Numbered from the stretch's first letter, positions 29,278 to 40,478 are shown. The stretch: 64,000 bases of DNA from Fuerstiella marisgermanici (GCF_001983935.1 NZ_CP017641.1:8544001-8608000), one strand, 5' to 3'. A program made the numbers and translations. Notes: a model not told the origin generated them from the sequence alone.

Positions 29278-31485
29278 CTATTCCGTGACCATCACGTTGT
29301 CGAAATAGCATTCCGCCAGCGAGTACGTGTACAGGCCAGGAGCTCCATTCAGATTTGCATGCGGGTCGACCGCTTCGATCGTCCACTCTTCGGGTTCGTC
29401 CGTACCACGTTCCCATACCTTGCCGTAAATATGAGCTCCATCATCCTTAATCCCGACGGTGACTTTCATGGTGTACCACTTGTCAGGATCGGATCGGAAC
29501 TTCACTTCTTTAGCCATTCGCAGATGCGGAGCCCAGCTTTGAACCTGCACCTTGCCGGTGTTGCCTTTAAGAATCAGGTTGTAGCGATGAGCGGTTAGCC
29601 CGATGCTGGGCAGCTTGCGTTTTTCTTCTCGCATCAGCACATCCGCCTGAACGGTGTACCCTTTCTGTTCCGGGAAGCCGATCCACATGTTGGCACTGGG
29701 TTTCCCTTTGCCAACCCCTTTGATCAAGGCCGTGGTGCCGTCAACTTCTGATGGTTGCAGCTTCAGAAACGCATTGATCCACGTGGGAGGAACCTGCTTG
29801 CCTTTGTAGCCTTCGAAGTCCCATTTCCACGGCATCGGCGGGAAGGTTCGCATACGAGCAACAGACGTCAATTCGCCTGACTTCGCTGTGAGTTCGAAAC
29901 CCTGTTCCGGAGCATCTTCAGCAACGGTCAGCTTCTTGCCGTCAATTTTGACGCCCTTTACGCCTTCGGCCACGCTGATCTCAGCATCGACTTCACCGAT
30001 CAGACGCCCGTTCTTGTCGAAGCCAAGAATGGTGTATTCCTGTTCGCCACCTTTGAAGACTCGCGCCTCATAAGGTCGAATCTGAATCGATGCAACTTCA
30101 CTGCCCGCGTCTGATTCTTTCAACGGTGTGATTTCGTGCTGAGTACGTTTGCCGGCATTTTCGTTTCCAATCGCAATCGTACGGTCGCGAGTCACAAAGA
30201 AGACTCGACCGTCAGAAACAGCCGGAGTTCCATAGATCTCGTCCAGGCCGTTGCCGTCAGCGGCTGTCAGAGTGACTTTTGACAGCGATTCGCATTTTTC
30301 GCGAGACACCTTCAGGATGTGAATATTGCCGTTCACTTCCATCACGTACATTTTGCCGTCAGCGATGACAGGAGACCCTTTACCAACGGTCCCCAAACTG
30401 TATTCCCACAGTTCTTCGCCCGTCTTGCTGTCAAACGCATGTAGCTTGCCCGTGTCGGCAACGACATAAAGCACACCCTCATGGACGATCAAGCCTGTGT
30501 AGCCAGCCTTAATTCCGTCTTTGCGCCACACGCTGTTGGATTCGGTAATGTCGCCTTTGCCTCGAGCGTCAATGCACTGAATGCGGCCGAATTCGAGGGT
30601 GTCGATATTGTCTTCACCATGAGAAATATAGACCAGGTGACCATCCACTGCCGGCGTTGCGTTCAGTCCACGCTTGGACATGTTGAACGACCACGCGTAT
30701 TCACCTGTGCGGGCATTGATGGCATGCACGCCACCATCGGCACCGCCGCCGACCAACAGTCGCTGACCATCGACTACGGTGATGACCGGGTTCGAATAAT
30801 TCGTATCCAGTGGTGGACCACCAACCTGTGAGGTCCACAACAATTCGCCGTTTGACTTATCGAAAGCGTGGTAAGTCATCTTTGGCGGTGGCGCGCCAGT
30901 CTTGCCCCAGTTCAGGCCGAAAAAGCCAACAATGATGCGGTCTTCGTCGATGAGTGGTGTCTGAGTTCGGCCGCCGTAACCGGAAATCTTGCCGTAATCT
31001 TCAAACAGGCTTCGCTCCCACAGCACTTTGCCATCGCGATCGTAGCAACGGAACAAACCGCTGACGGAATGCATGTAGACATTCTGAGTTTCAGGATCAC
31101 CAACCATCGAGGCCCAACCGACTCGCGGTGCTGGGATGTCGGTCTGAAACACGTTGAACTTGTCGTCCCAAATCACTTCGCCAGTTGCGGCGTCGCGACA
31201 GACAACCTGTTCCTGAGCGTGGATCAACTCCGGGCTGCCCAGTGCGACATCATGGTTGGTGCGGCAGTTCAGGTAGACGCGACCGTCAATTACGATCGGT
31301 GCCGCTCGACCGCCGATGGGGGATTCCCACAGCAGGTTCTTGCCCGATGGGTCCCATGTTTCCACCAGACCGGTTTCGTGACTAACACCACTGTGTTCCG
31401 GGCCTCGCCAGGACGCCCAGTCGTCACTCAGGCCGCTGCCTTGCAGAGCCAGAATGAGAGCAGAGAACAGGCAGACAGATCTCAT
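29278..31485 (-). CDS. Exported PQQ-like beta-propeller protein
   Basis: 735 residues from the ATG at 31485, which opens a signal peptide ([19 protein letters not shown]) and has GAGG 11 nt upstream; the frame is open 36 codons further. The propeller begins [20 protein letters not shown] and shows blade motifs [49 protein letters not shown] and [14 protein letters not shown]. After about residue 430 come a BIG-like domain and a C-terminal lectin/LamG-like region ([14 protein letters not shown] to the end). The propeller is typical of planctomycete outer-wall proteins. It shares strand and orientation with the PQQ lipoprotein 61 bp downstream, and the two are probably co-expressed. Confidence 0.88.
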   Translation of the reverse strand: MRSVCLFSALILALQGSGLSDDWASWRGPEHSGVSHETGLVETWDPSGKNLLWESPIGGRAAPIVIDGRVYLNCRTNHDVALGSPELIHAQEQVVCRDAATGEVIWDDKFNVFQTDIPAPRVGWASMVGDPETQNVYMHSVSGLFRCYDRDGKVLWERSLFEDYGKISGYGGRTQTPLIDEDRIIVGFFGLNWGKTGAPPPKMTYHAFDKSNGELLWTSQVGGPPLDTNYSNPVITVVDGQRLLVGGGADGGVHAINARTGEYAWSFNMSKRGLNATPAVDGHLVYISHGEDNIDTLEFGRIQCIDARGKGDITESNSVWRKDGIKAGYTGLIVHEGVLYVVADTGKLHAFDSKTGEELWEYSLGTVGKGSPVIADGKMYVMEVNGNIHILKVSREKCESLSKVTLTAADGNGLDEIYGTPAVSDGRVFFVTRDRTIAIGNENAGKRTQHEITPLKESDAGSEVASIQIRPYEARVFKGGEQEYTILGFDKNGRLIGEVDAEISVAEGVKGVKIDGKKLTVAEDAPEQGFELTAKSGELTSVARMRTFPPMPWKWDFEGYKGKQVPPTWINAFLKLQPSEVDGTTALIKGVGKGKPSANMWIGFPEQKGYTVQADVLMREEKRKLPSIGLTAHRYNLILKGNTGKVQVQSWAPHLRMAKEVKFRSDPDKWYTMKVTVGIKDDGAHIYGKVWERGTDEPEEWTIEAVDPHANLNGAPGLYTYSLAECYFDNVMVTE

Positions 31486-31649
31486 GTTTTTATTATCCTC
31501 ATTGAAGTCGATGAAGGGCCTTCCGGCGGCGCGATTTGGCGACGACGGAGGGAGATGGCAGGCTGGTCTGGCGGGGACGTCCGGGAAGGCCAAACGCTGC
31601 TTGTTAGTGTATTCGAGTGACCGCCGAATGCAATCAAGCCGAAAGCAGG

Positions 31650-33494
31650 TTACACCCCTGCCGCCTCCGTCGTCACCGCTTCAAAGCGGGCGGGCTGTGT
31701 TTGCACGATTGAGCTGATTTTCCAGTTGCCTTCGACGCGTTTCAGAGCGATGTTTCCACAAAGCACCAATTGCCGCACATGGTTGTGGCCCCAATGGTAG
31801 ACGGTCCCGCGAACTCGCCAAGTGGCTTGAACGTTAATTAAATCGGGCCGCTGGTCGAATTCAACGGCTTCCAACTGGTCGATCTCGACCGATTCCAGCG
31901 ACACCAGCAACGCTTCTGATGATGTTGCCGAAAGTGTCTCACGGGTGTCCAGAAAAACCTGCTCCGCCAGGCCAGCGTCCAATACTTCAGACAGCCGGTC
32001 CAAAGCCTTGTGCTCATCCTGCTTGAGGACGGCTGTGTAGACCTGTTCCAGAAGGTGGTCAGCCAGCGCCCGAGTCTCTGCCTGGTCGACAACGTCAACT
32101 CGATCCGGCATTGTCGCCAGGCAGACTCCGCCCGTCACGAGGCCCACGACAAACAACAGCATGGCCAGCCGTCGGGACAGCACACGGCGATTACAAAATA
32201 CCATGCCGAAAATCGCGGTCGTTGTGAGAAAGCCCACAACGGCGCCCCGGATACCCGGCCGATGCTGTTCACTACTCACCGGCTTCCACTGGTCTGGACG
32301 TTCCAGTTCAACTGCCGATTCGGCGGCTACCGATTTCTGAGCATCCACTGGCTCCGCAGACCAGCTGACAGCCGCTGACTGTTCGCCTCCTTCCACGAAA
32401 GGAAGGTTTTGAGCCGTCTGTGCCGCATCCGTAATGATCTCAACATTCCATTCGTCGAACGCCCCCGGCCGTTTTTGAAACGATAGTTCAACGTCCTGCA
32501 CCGACACTGACGGACGGTACAGCATGCGGATGGCCGCCAGGGTGCCTAACACCGGCAATACGTCGCGTTCGCTGCCCGATGATTCAGCCGCCACCAGATC
32601 GTCTTCCATCGTGGAACCTGGAGGCACAAGTTGGAGCTGGACATCGCTACAGTCCTGTGTTTGGCCATCAACTGTTAGTCGAACATTAGCCCGCATCCAG
32701 GCCGCGACCTGCTGTTGCAATTCTGTCGCCGTGCTTTTATCGAGTGTGGAATCATCTGCCGCTTCATCAGAGTGCGCCAATGCGTTTACTACAGCCTCAG
32801 ATTCCGAAACCGCGCCCAGCAACGAAAGCGGCGCGGTGAATTCGTGGACGATTGCGACCGGAGTGATCACCAATCGCGAAGATGCGGAATTGAAGGCTGA
32901 GTAGTTCAGCTGCTGCGATGTGTTCGGAAATACGACAGTATGAGGACGGTTCGGCGGGATAACCGAATCGAATCGTCGGCGTGAAGGCTGATGCTGCAGA
33001 TGAAGTCGCAACTCACCCGGCTCAGTTAAATCGCGGTGCGTAAAATTATGAACGAAGCAGAGCGCGGCCAATGGCTGATCGTCATCCTCGCGTGCATATT
33101 CGATCTGCCATGATAGCTTCAATGACGAATCGGCAGACAGGTTAACGTCGCGGGCACCGTCATCTGATGAACCGTCGTCCCATTCCGGAACCGATCGGAC
33201 GGTCGATCGCAGTCGGTGACCATTCTGGTCGAAGATTCTTAATTGGGTCTGCAGAGTTGCGGCGTGCTGCTTCAGGGCCGCTCGAAAAATGTCAGCGTCG
33301 ACCGTTGTTTGGTCTTCAGGTAAATCGAGTTGGTGGCGTAGGACGTCGTCCAGAAAAACATTCAGCCGCACTTCGACCACGTCAGACACTTTCACCCAAG
33401 CATCTGTGTACGAAACGGGGTGCGCGTGGACGCTTGCTGTCATCAACAGCAGCATCAATCCGAAGATGGCGCAATCGCGAAAGTGGCAGGGCAT
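31650..33494 (-). CDS. Exported, membrane-anchored protein of unknown function
   Basis: 614 residues from the ATG at 33494, chosen because it opens a signal peptide ([24 protein letters not shown]). The N-terminal 140 residues ([21 protein letters not shown]) resemble the periplasmic part of HupE/UreJ-like exported proteins. A long beta-rich middle follows, then two hydrophobic segments ([17 protein letters not shown] and [18 protein letters not shown]), and a C-terminal domain of about 150 residues with a Tim44/SnoaL-like pattern ([23 protein letters not shown]). No catalytic motif is visible. It is a single-gene unit between the PQQ gene and the terminator of the Cys-rich protein. Confidence 0.7.
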   Translation of the reverse strand: MPCHFRDCAIFGLMLLLMTASVHAHPVSYTDAWVKVSDVVEVRLNVFLDDVLRHQLDLPEDQTTVDADIFRAALKQHAATLQTQLRIFDQNGHRLRSTVRSVPEWDDGSSDDGARDVNLSADSSLKLSWQIEYAREDDDQPLAALCFVHNFTHRDLTEPGELRLHLQHQPSRRRFDSVIPPNRPHTVVFPNTSQQLNYSAFNSASSRLVITPVAIVHEFTAPLSLLGAVSESEAVVNALAHSDEAADDSTLDKSTATELQQQVAAWMRANVRLTVDGQTQDCSDVQLQLVPPGSTMEDDLVAAESSGSERDVLPVLGTLAAIRMLYRPSVSVQDVELSFQKRPGAFDEWNVEIITDAAQTAQNLPFVEGGEQSAAVSWSAEPVDAQKSVAAESAVELERPDQWKPVSSEQHRPGIRGAVVGFLTTTAIFGMVFCNRRVLSRRLAMLLFVVGLVTGGVCLATMPDRVDVVDQAETRALADHLLEQVYTAVLKQDEHKALDRLSEVLDAGLAEQVFLDTRETLSATSSEALLVSLESVEIDQLEAVEFDQRPDLINVQATWRVRGTVYHWGHNHVRQLVLCGNIALKRVEGNWKISSIVQTQPARFEAVTTEAAGV

Positions 33495-33588
33495 GGGCCG
33501 ATGGCTGGCGTTTGCAAAGGGAGGGAACCCACACGCGCGTTGAGCATGCGGCAGAGGGTGGCACGCCATTATGTCACCAACAGCGCAT

Positions 33589-33613
33589 AAAAAAAGGTGG
33601 CATCCCTGCCACC
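33589..33613 (-). terminator. Rho-independent terminator of the Cys-rich protein gene
   Basis: On the minus strand, a 7-bp stem GGTGGCA / TGCCACC with a 4-nt loop is followed by seven T. It lies 48 bp past the stop codon of the Cys-rich gene. Confidence 0.85.
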
Positions 33614-33661
33614 GTTGTACTGAGCAATTCTGAGAATTACTGTCCGCTGTCTGTCTTAGAC

Positions 33662-34270
33662 TTAGGCCTTTGGAGCTGATTCAGCTGGCTTTTCGGTCGC
33701 TGGTGCTGGAGGAGCAGGAGCGTCTTCTGCAGGTGGTGCAGGAGCGTCTTCAGCAGCAGGAGCTGGTGCATCGCCAGTTGCAGGAGCCGCAGTTGGAGCA
33801 GATGCTGCACCAGATGTCACGCCACAGCCACCAGCGCCGCAACCACCGCTTACGCCACAACCACCGGCACCGCAGCCAGTGCTTACGCCGCAACCGCCGC
33901 CACATGAGCTGCAGCCAACAGAGCTACCACACGAACCGCAGCTTGATGTGCCGCATGTTGAGTAGCTGGTACCACATGATCCGCAAGATGAAACGCCACA
34001 GCTTGAGTAGCTTGAGCCGCAAGATGAGGTCCCACACGAAGAGGTGCCGCAGCTTGAACAGCCTGAGCTGTACACTGGAGTTGCACAGCTTGAGTAGCTG
34101 GAACCGCAAGACGAACCACAGCTTGAATAGCTGCTGCTGCATGTGCTGTAACTTGGTGTGTAACACTGCGTTTGGCAGCGTGACCGGCATGGCCGACAAC
34201 GACGACCAGCTTCAGCAGCTGGAGCCAGTGCCAATGCTGCAACGGCCGTGAGGAGTACGAAATTTCGCAT
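33662..34270 (-). CDS. Secreted Cys/Ser/Gly-rich repeat protein
   Basis: 202 residues from the ATG at 34270, set by an AGAAGGA site 7 nt upstream; a TTG one codon earlier is less likely. Signal peptide MRNFVLLTAVAALALAPAAEA. The mature protein starts with a basic Cys-rich segment (GRRCRPCRSRCQTQC), then about 130 residues of short Ser/Cys/Gly repeats (variants of SSCGTS, SYSSCG, GCGAGGCGVS) with roughly 30 cysteines, ending in an Ala/Pro/Glu/Asp-rich tail. No transmembrane segment or domain was recognised. The composition suggests a disulfide-crosslinked extracellular or cell-wall protein; that is inference. It has its own terminator and a hairpin in its 5' region. Confidence 0.8.
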   Translation of the reverse strand: MRNFVLLTAVAALALAPAAEAGRRCRPCRSRCQTQCYTPSYSTCSSSYSSCGSSCGSSYSSCATPVYSSGCSSCGTSSCGTSSCGSSYSSCGVSSCGSCGTSYSTCGTSSCGSCGSSVGCSSCGGGCGVSTGCGAGGCGVSGGCGAGGCGVTSGAASAPTAAPATGDAPAPAAEDAPAPPAEDAPAPPAPATEKPAESAPKA

Positions 34271-34277
34271 CAACTTT

Positions 34278-34284
34278 TCCTTCT
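34278..34284 (-). promoter_or_regulatory. Ribosome-binding site of the Cys-rich protein
   Basis: AGAAGGA on the minus strand, 7 nt before the ATG at 34270, favours that start over the TTG at 34273. Confidence 0.65.
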
Positions 34285-34304
34285 GGTATGTTCAAGGGAA
34301 CCTC

Positions 34305-34341
34305 AAAAACATGAACCGCCACGACCAATTGCGGCGGTTCA
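34305..34341 (-). terminator. Terminator-like hairpin between thioesterase and Cys-rich gene
   Basis: A perfect 9-bp stem (TGAACCGCC / GGCGGTTCA) with a 12-nt loop is followed, after CATG, by five T on the minus strand. It may end the thioesterase transcript or, if the Cys-rich promoter lies upstream of it, act as a leader attenuator. Confidence 0.55.
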
Positions 34342-34447
34342 CTCGCGAAACAGCGTCAGAAGCTCATCACGAGTAGTGTACATTTCGGGCAGCGTAACTA
34401 ATCCAGGCCGAATATGTCAATCATATTGCCTATTTTGGCATGTTTTG

Positions 34448-34852
34448 CTAAACACCCGTGATGTTGGCTAAATCGCTGGGAATACGCTGGACATTTCCGT
34501 TTTCGTCCACACAGGCGATGACCGAATCTGCGGAACACAGCAATTGCCCATCGCGAAAAATTTCGTAGTGATGTTCCAGCTTGGCAGGTGATTCGCGAGC
34601 GATACTGGTTTCCACCGTCAGCAGGTCGTCATACCGGGCGGGCCGTTTGAACTTGACCTGAATGCTGGCCACGACGAAATACAACTTCAGCTCTTCCATT
34701 CGCCGATAGTTGCCGCCTTGAGCTCGAAAAAGTTCCGTGCGCCCCATTTCGAAAAACGTGAGATAGTTGGCATGGTGCAACAGCCCCATGGCATCCGTTT
34801 CGCTGTAACGGACTCGGACATCGATCGAATGAGACTTCAGAGTGTCTGACAA
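34448..34852 (-). CDS. Acyl-CoA thioesterase, 4HBT/YbgC family
   Basis: 134 residues, the usual length for a single hot-dog domain. The family signature is clear: VRYSETDAMGLLHHANYLTFFEMGRTELFR, with the catalytic Asp at residue 20. Downstream strands VKFKRPARYDDLLTVET and KLEHHYEIFRDGQLLCSADS follow. It hydrolyses an acyl- or aryl-CoA thioester in the cytoplasm; the exact substrate is unknown. In many bacteria ybgC is beside tol-pal, but not here. It is divergent from the GGCT-like gene across 33 bp. Confidence 0.93.
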   Translation of the reverse strand: MSDTLKSHSIDVRVRYSETDAMGLLHHANYLTFFEMGRTELFRAQGGNYRRMEELKLYFVVASIQVKFKRPARYDDLLTVETSIARESPAKLEHHYEIFRDGQLLCSADSVIACVDENGNVQRIPSDLANITGV

Positions 34853-34885
34853 CGCAGAATACCTTTCTTTGCGATCACTGGTGTC

Positions 34886-35272
34886 GTGAAACCTAACAAC
34901 GAAAAAAGCAACATCGCGAGCCTGATTTTCGTTTACGGTTCGTTGAAACGCGGCTTCTCACTGCACCATCACCTCGCGGACCATACTTTCATAGGAACGG
35001 CCCAAACACTGCCGCTTTACAGGCTGTTTGACTGCGGCGAATATCCCGCTTTAGTGGATGCGGCGACCGATGGGCAGTGCGTGAAGGGTGAGGTTTATCG
35101 TGTGTCGAAAGCTTGTCAATTGCAGTTAGACGAAGTCGAAGGCGTTGACGAAGGCTTGTACGAAAGACGAGAAATCCGGCTGGCCACTCCATACGAAGAC
35201 GCGTCAGTTCAAGCCTGGTTTTATCTGCATCCCGTTGCTGGCTTGAAAGACTGCGGTCAGGAGTGGCCGTAG
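34886..35272 (+). CDS. Gamma-glutamylcyclotransferase-like (AIG2/GGCT) protein
   Basis: 128 residues from a GTG start. The AIG2-like fold is marked by IFVYGSLKRGFSLHHHL (the substrate-loop YGSLKRG), VKGEVYRVS and the segment LDEVEGVDEGLYERREI, which contains the likely catalytic Glu. Members convert gamma-glutamyl amino acids or gamma-glutamylamines to 5-oxoproline. The start is uncertain: no ATG precedes the conserved region, and the GTG is the only usual codon in frame. The gene is short, cytoplasmic and apparently alone. Confidence 0.85.
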   Translation: MKPNNEKSNIASLIFVYGSLKRGFSLHHHLADHTFIGTAQTLPLYRLFDCGEYPALVDAATDGQCVKGEVYRVSKACQLQLDEVEGVDEGLYERREIRLATPYEDASVQAWFYLHPVAGLKDCGQEWP

Positions 35273-35810
35273 AGTTTTTCCGGACGTTTTTACTCCGCTG
35301 GTCATATTTTTTGCCTGCGATCAGTGCGAGCGACTGCAGCGATCGCGTATTTGCAGCGTCCTAGGCCCGCTACGCCCACTTCTACCACGCCAGTTGGCCA
35401 ACACACCAACCGGTACGTGCGGCCTCGGCGGTTTTTGCGAGGTCACCGGAACCTGCATTCGGCGGTTCGCGCCATCGTTGGACCTGCATTCGGCAGGGCA
35501 TGCCGGTAACGCCGTGCAGTGCGGCAAATCGGATTTTTTTTGGGATCTCTTAGCGTTCCGCCGTATTGACCTGACCGGAAGACTCAGGTTATCACCCCCA
35601 CTCGCATCGCTTTGACGCGCTCAAAACGGGTATGTCTGCGGGACGGTGCGAAGGGTGTTTGAGCCGCTTGGAATTCAATCGGACCGGCACCTGCGGAAAT
35701 GGACCCCATCAAGTTAGAAACAAAATACGTCGTTCGCATCTGAACGGCGGCAAGCAGTCTGCAGAGTTTCGGACAATTCTGCTGGGCCTGTCTTCAAGGA
35801 GGACTTCCAA
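35273..35810. other. 538-bp gene-free region upstream of the secretin
   Basis: No ORF with coding character. It contains imperfect direct repeats ACCTGCATTCGGC (about 35452 and 35480), a run of eight T near 35532-35539, and the secretin ribosome-binding site at its end. The length suggests a long leader or regulatory region; no promoter could be assigned with confidence. Confidence 0.5.
35796..35803 (+). promoter_or_regulatory. Strong Shine-Dalgarno of the secretin gene
   Basis: AAGGAGGA, a near-perfect anti-16S match, lies 7 nt before the GTG at 35811 and confirms this non-ATG start. Confidence 0.85.
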
Positions 35811-38800
35811 GTGCAAAAGGCCATCGGATTCATCGCCTGTGTCTCGGTGATGGCTGCCTCGCTGTATCTGTTCAGCGGCGGCGACCCATCCCGAATTCTG
35901 TCAGCTCAAACGGAGTCGTCCCCAGCGGACGGTTACGGTTCGGCTGCTCGACGAATGTTAGACGACGCTCGTCAACTTGCTAAGCAAGGCAACGTCAAAG
36001 AGGCTCGCCGGTTGGCTGAGACTGCGGCGTCGTTGTCGGCCGACTGGCAGACGGGTGAACAGACGCCCCAGCAACTGCTGGCGGAACTGGATCGCGGGTT
36101 CAGCCTCGAGCCGAATTCGTTCGACGCGGCCAGCAGTGGAAAATGGAACACCACTGCCAAGCGAACGCCTGGCAGCAATCCGTTCTCCAACGGTCAATCA
36201 CCAGCGGCAGCTGATTTCGGAGAAGCACCCCTTCCCGAGAACGCCAGCGTCGCGATGGTTAACAAACGCAAGGCTGATCGTTTGATGGCAGAAGCCAAAC
36301 AGGCATTGCAGGCCGGAGACATTCCTGTCGCCCGAGCTCGCGCCATGCAGGCTCGCGCTATGAAGAACGTCACCTGGGGATTGTGGGACGAACAACCCGA
36401 TCAACTGCTGGCGCAAATCGATCGTGCTGAGGGTACAGAAACCTTCTTCGCAGACGGTCGGACGTTAAACGCATCTTCACGAGGCGGTGAGTCCAACGCA
36501 GAGCAGACTTATCAGCAGGCCAGCGCACTTATTACTCAGGCTCGCGAGGCGATGGACGCGGGCAAACTGCAAACTGCACTCACACTGGCCCAGCAGGCAG
36601 ACGCACTTCAAGCCTCTTACGGCCTGTACGAAGACACACCAGCAAATGTGATCCGAGAACTGCAGCATCTTTCCAGGGCCGGAGCGGCTCCTGCCATGGT
36701 CTTCCAGACTGACGAACAGTTCAGCGGTGGTTCATCGGCCGAAGAAGCTCGCGCCCGACAACTGGTCGGCGAAGCCCGCGACGCACTACGACAAGGTCGG
36801 CTGTCAGCGGCTCGTGAAAAAGCTGAACAGGCTCAAAACCTGAACGTGGCTTTCACTTTGATGGAAGATCGTCCGGAACTTGTCCTGTCTGATGTGAAGC
36901 ACGCACTCGACGGCAACGGAGCGACGGCATTCTCGACCGGTGGCCCGGTTGACATGACTCCCGGCGACGTTCCTCTGCCAGTTCCGAACTCAGTGGTTGC
37001 GAATAGCGACGACCGGAAAATTGTCAGTGTCAGCAACACGCAGACAGACAACCCGTTCGTGATCAACCCTGTTGGTTCAAACACCAGCGAAACGGAAACT
37101 GAAGCGGCTGTGCCTCAGTTCCCTAAAATCAGCAGCGTGTCTCAAACATCCGAAACGTCGGACATGACTCCGATGGCACAATCTGATCCACTGGAAGACG
37201 CAACCAACGCTCTGGACGTTCGTTTCGCGAAACTGCGAATGGAAGTCATGAACTCCGTGTTCCGTGCGGAGAAGCTGAAGGAGAGGAACTCTGAAGAAGC
37301 CTTGGCTGTCCTGCAGCGAACAAGAGAAACAGTGGAAGGTGCCGGCCTGCCGGAAGAATCCACCAAAGCACTGACCAGTCACCTGGACCGTTCTGAAAAG
37401 AGCATCCAGACATGGATGGAACAACGAGCTCCCATCATTGCTATGGAACGCCGCAACGAAGAGATCAGGGCTCAAATCGAAATCGATGTTGAGAACCAGA
37501 TTCGGATCGAGCAGGAATTTGTCGACCTGACCAATCAGTTCAACGAGCTGATGAAGCAGCGTCGCTATGCGGAAGCCGAACTGGTTGCCAACAAGGCAAA
37601 GGATCTGAATCCCAATCTGCCTCAGGCAGTTGTGATGGTTGAAAAATCGAAACTGCAGAAGCAGATTGCGTTCAATGAACGTCTGCGAGAAGACAAGGCC
37701 GACGGTTTTCTGAGTGCCATGAACGCTGTGGAACGAGCAGCGATTGCGACCGACGAAGACATCTCATTCGGCGACAACTGGGCTGAACTGACAAAGCGTC
37801 GCAGCGAACGTTACGGAAGCGCGGATGCTCGCATTCGAACCCCCAGCGAACTGAAGATTGAAAAGGCACTGAACGAAACGATCTCACTGCATTTTCATAA
37901 CGTGCCGCTGACAGACATTGTCCGACACATCGCGATGACGCACGGGATTAACGTGTCTCTGGATACCCGGGCTTTGGAGACTGAGGGTTTGGCCGTCAAC
38001 CAGGCCATTAGCATCGATGTGGATGAGATTACCCTTCGAAATGCATTGAAGCATTTGCTGGATCAGGCAGGTGGTTTGGTCTTCGATATCGAAAACGGAA
38101 TCCTGGTCATTACCAATCGGTTGGCTCAGGACACAAAGTACGAAGCTCGTGTGTACCCCGTCGCCGACCTTGTGATTCCGATGGACCTGCAGGCCAATGA
38201 CAAGGCCCTCGATGTCCGCGAGATGAACGGCGTCGGTCGGTCAGGCGGACTTGGTCTGTACCAATTGGAAGACGACCTGTCAGTCAGCATTGGCAGTAAC
38301 GGCTCACCGAGAACTGCGAATCGTCGCTCAGCTCAGGACGGACCGGACTTCTCCGGATTGGTCGACCTGCTGACTTCGACGGTGGAACCAGGTTCGTGGA
38401 TGCTGGATGGCGGTGCAGGCACTGCAGAAGGCAACGAGAATACGCTGAGCCTTGTAATTCGGCAAACACCAGCGGTTCATGAGCAGATTACGGACCTGTT
38501 AAGTCAGCTTCGACGTCTGCAGGATATTCAGGTGACCGTTGAAGTTCGCTTTATCAGCGTGACAGACCGATTCTTCGAACGCATCGGCGTCGACTTCGAC
38601 TTCGGCGTACAGGATACGCTCGGGGATCCTCCGGGCACCCCAGCTTTTGGTTCGCGACAGTTGCAGTTCCCCGGTGCGGGAGCTGGCGGCGGCGGCCAGG
38701 GTGGCAACAACGCCGGGGGAGGAGACCTGCGAGGCGGCCAGCAAGGCGGCCAGCAAGGCCAACAGGGTACGACGACTGCGGGATTGTTTGACCCCATCCA

Positions 38801-39806
38801 GCGAGTCAACGCTCCGCGTGACGACTTCAGTCGCACCGTTGTTGGCTTGAGTAGCCCGGACGCATTCACGGAAGACTATGACATTCAATTCCGTCAGGGA
38901 TCGTTCGAACTTGGTGTGCCGGACTTCGGTAACTTCAATCCTGACGCCGGTATTCAGGTCGGGATGGCGATTCTGAGTGACATCGAAGCCTTCTTCTTTA
39001 TTCAGGCCGCTCAGGCGGATGAACGAGCGAACCTGTTGTTTGCTCCGAAGGTGACTTTGTTTAACGGGCAGAACGCAAGTATCACAGACCAGACGCAGCG
39101 ACCGTTCGTTGCCGGACTGATTCCAGTGGTGGGAACTGGTGCCGTTGGCTTCCAGCCGATCATCAGCGTTATCCCGGAAGGTATTCAGCTGCAGGTTGTG
39201 GCGGTTGTGTCAGCTGACAGACGCTATGTACGACTCTCGCTCGCCCCGACGTTTACGTCGCTGCTGGACCTGTTCACTTTCTCCTTCGCTAGTGGCGGAG
39301 CGGGTGGCGGTGCAATCGGCGGTGGCCAACAAGGCGGCCAGGGTGGCGGCTTTGGCGGCGGCGGCGGTGGCGGCTTCGGCGGTCAGGGCGGCGGTGGTGG
39401 CTTTGGTGGCATCGGCGGTGGCTTCGGCGGCGGTCAAGGTGGCGGCGGTCAAGGTGGCGGCTTCGGCGGTCAGCAGGGCGGTCAGCAAGGCCAACAGGGC
39501 CAGGCAGGCGTCGGTGGCGGAACACTTACTGTTCAGCAGCCTGTGATTTCCAACATTACGATTGCCACGACAGTCAGCGTTCCGGACGGCGGCACAGTGC
39601 TGCTGGGTGGTATCAAACGTCTGCGTGAAGGTCGCAACATGGCCGGTGTACCGATTCTGAACAAGATTCCGTACGTCAGCCGACTGTTCAAGAACAGCGG
39701 TGTCGGTCGCGAGACCGAAAGCATCATGATGATGGTGACACCACGTATCATCATCCAGGAAGAAGAGGAGGAATTGATCCTTGGAACTTCGGGAACGGGT
39801 TTGTAA
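35811..39806 (+). CDS. Secretin (type II/III secretion or type IV pilus family)
   Basis: 1331 residues from a GTG start with a strong Shine-Dalgarno. An N-terminal hydrophobic segment ([19 protein letters not shown]) is a signal. Four related helical repeats follow (about residues 40-365), each with an A-R-x-L-A/Q-x-G pattern and ending in an [10 protein letters not shown]-like motif. A coiled-coil region comes next (about 465-660), then an STN/N0-type domain (about 690-770, [22 protein letters not shown]). The secretin core starts near 880 and ends with the hallmark [24 protein letters not shown] and [10 protein letters not shown]. Two Gly/Gln-rich insertions (about 960-985 and 1163-1232) are unusual. 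It forms an outer-membrane channel. No other secretion gene is adjacent. Confidence 0.93.
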   Translation: MQKAIGFIACVSVMAASLYLFSGGDPSRILSAQTESSPADGYGSAARRMLDDARQLAKQGNVKEARRLAETAASLSADWQTGEQTPQQLLAELDRGFSLEPNSFDAASSGKWNTTAKRTPGSNPFSNGQSPAAADFGEAPLPENASVAMVNKRKADRLMAEAKQALQAGDIPVARARAMQARAMKNVTWGLWDEQPDQLLAQIDRAEGTETFFADGRTLNASSRGGESNAEQTYQQASALITQAREAMDAGKLQTALTLAQQADALQASYGLYEDTPANVIRELQHLSRAGAAPAMVFQTDEQFSGGSSAEEARARQLVGEARDALRQGRLSAAREKAEQAQNLNVAFTLMEDRPELVLSDVKHALDGNGATAFSTGGPVDMTPGDVPLPVPNSVVANSDDRKIVSVSNTQTDNPFVINPVGSNTSETETEAAVPQFPKISSVSQTSETSDMTPMAQSDPLEDATNALDVRFAKLRMEVMNSVFRAEKLKERNSEEALAVLQRTRETVEGAGLPEESTKALTSHLDRSEKSIQTWMEQRAPIIAMERRNEEIRAQIEIDVENQIRIEQEFVDLTNQFNELMKQRRYAEAELVANKAKDLNPNLPQAVVMVEKSKLQKQIAFNERLREDKADGFLSAMNAVERAAIATDEDISFGDNWAELTKRRSERYGSADARIRTPSELKIEKALNETISLHFHNVPLTDIVRHIAMTHGINVSLDTRALETEGLAVNQAISIDVDEITLRNALKHLLDQAGGLVFDIENGILVITNRLAQDTKYEARVYPVADLVIPMDLQANDKALDVREMNGVGRSGGLGLYQLEDDLSVSIGSNGSPRTANRRSAQDGPDFSGLVDLLTSTVEPGSWMLDGGAGTAEGNENTLSLVIRQTPAVHEQITDLLSQLRRLQDIQVTVEVRFISVTDRFFERIGVDFDFGVQDTLGDPPGTPAFGSRQLQFPGAGAGGGGQGGNNAGGGDLRGGQQGGQQGQQGTTTAGLFDPIQRVNAPRDDFSRTVVGLSSPDAFTEDYDIQFRQGSFELGVPDFGNFNPDAGIQVGMAILSDIEAFFFIQAAQADERANLLFAPKVTLFNGQNASITDQTQRPFVAGLIPVVGTGAVGFQPIISVIPEGIQLQVVAVVSADRRYVRLSLAPTFTSLLDLFTFSFASGGAGGGAIGGGQQGGQGGGFGGGGGGGFGGQGGGGGFGGIGGGFGGGQGGGGQGGGFGGQQGGQQGQQGQAGVGGGTLTVQQPVISNITIATTVSVPDGGTVLLGGIKRLREGRNMAGVPILNKIPYVSRLFKNSGVGRETESIMMMVTPRIIIQEEEEELILGTSGTGL

Positions 39807-39955
39807 ATAAAGCGACTGTTGGTTCGGAATTGCGGGTCTGTTCCAACAATGCTTCCGTTCGATACGGGTGCGGTCCGATCGAACGGGAATGACACTCGAT
39901 CTCAATTGTTCCAGACAGGCCTTCAGAATTTTCTGAGGCGTCCGTCATAGGGTCC

Positions 39956-39993
39956 GGTCGCCACGAAATGCGGGTTTCGTGGCGACCTTTTTT
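39956..39993 (+). terminator. Rho-independent terminator of the secretin gene
   Basis: A perfect 13-bp stem (GGTCGCCACGAAA / TTTCGTGGCGACC) with a 6-nt loop, followed by six T, 149 bp past the secretin stop. Confidence 0.9.
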
Positions 39994-40003
39994 ATGCGCC
40001 GAA

Positions 40004-40474
40004 GTAGATCCATTCTCCCGGAAGCGACCTTCGGCTCAGGATGTCGAGTCTATTGCAGCCGGATCGATACCAGTCGTTTAACCCGCAGCCGAAGGCGCAG
40101 GCGTTGCAGGGGACGGCTGTATCGCAGCGTAAACGGAACACCCACGGACGCCGATCAGCGGACGCCTGCGCCTCCGGCTACGGGTTAAACGAACGGCTGG
40201 CTTCACCACCCAGGATTCGGCGAAGTGCCGCCCGGCGAGCGTCACCTATCGTAGATCCTTGTCTGCCGGAACGGATTTTCGACTCAGTATGTCGAGTCTA
40301 TTACAGCCGGATTGATACCAGTCGTTTAACCCGCAGCCGAAGGCGCAGGCGTTGCAGGGGGCGGCTGTGTCGCAGCGGAAGCGGAACACTCACGGACCCG
40401 GGTCAGCGGACGCCTGCGCCTTCGGCTGCGGGTTAAACGAACGGCCGGCTTCGCCGCCCAAGGTTCGGCAAGCC
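40004..40474. repeat. Two tandem copies of a 248-bp element with 30-bp inverted arms
   Basis: Copy 1 is about 40004-40250 and copy 2 about 40251-40474, aligned at an offset of 248 bp. Each contains a pair of 30-bp inverted arms: 40075-40104 with 40162-40191 (28/30), and 40323-40352 with 40410-40439 (30/30). The arms read CGTTTAACCCGCAGCCGAAG followed by GCGCAGGCGT, and the space between them is 57 bp. Outside the arms the copies share ATGTCGAGTCTATT and similar flanks. No protein is encoded in either copy. The arms can form a long hairpin or cruciform, as in MITE- or BIME-like elements. Copy 2 ends 5 bp before the stop codon of the DUF2079 gene. Confidence 0.88.
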
Positions 40475-40478
40475 GCAC

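Noticed and set aside
30868-31620. 250-codon plus-strand frame over the PQQ gene
   Set aside because: Antisense shadow of a clear propeller protein.
39210-39905. 231-codon minus-strand frame at the end of the secretin
   Set aside because: Thr/Ala-rich shadow of the Gly-rich coding region and of the terminator flank.
40041-40436. 131-codon frame across the tandem repeat
   Set aside because: Formed by the repeated DNA itself; changes with repeat copy and has no coding pattern.
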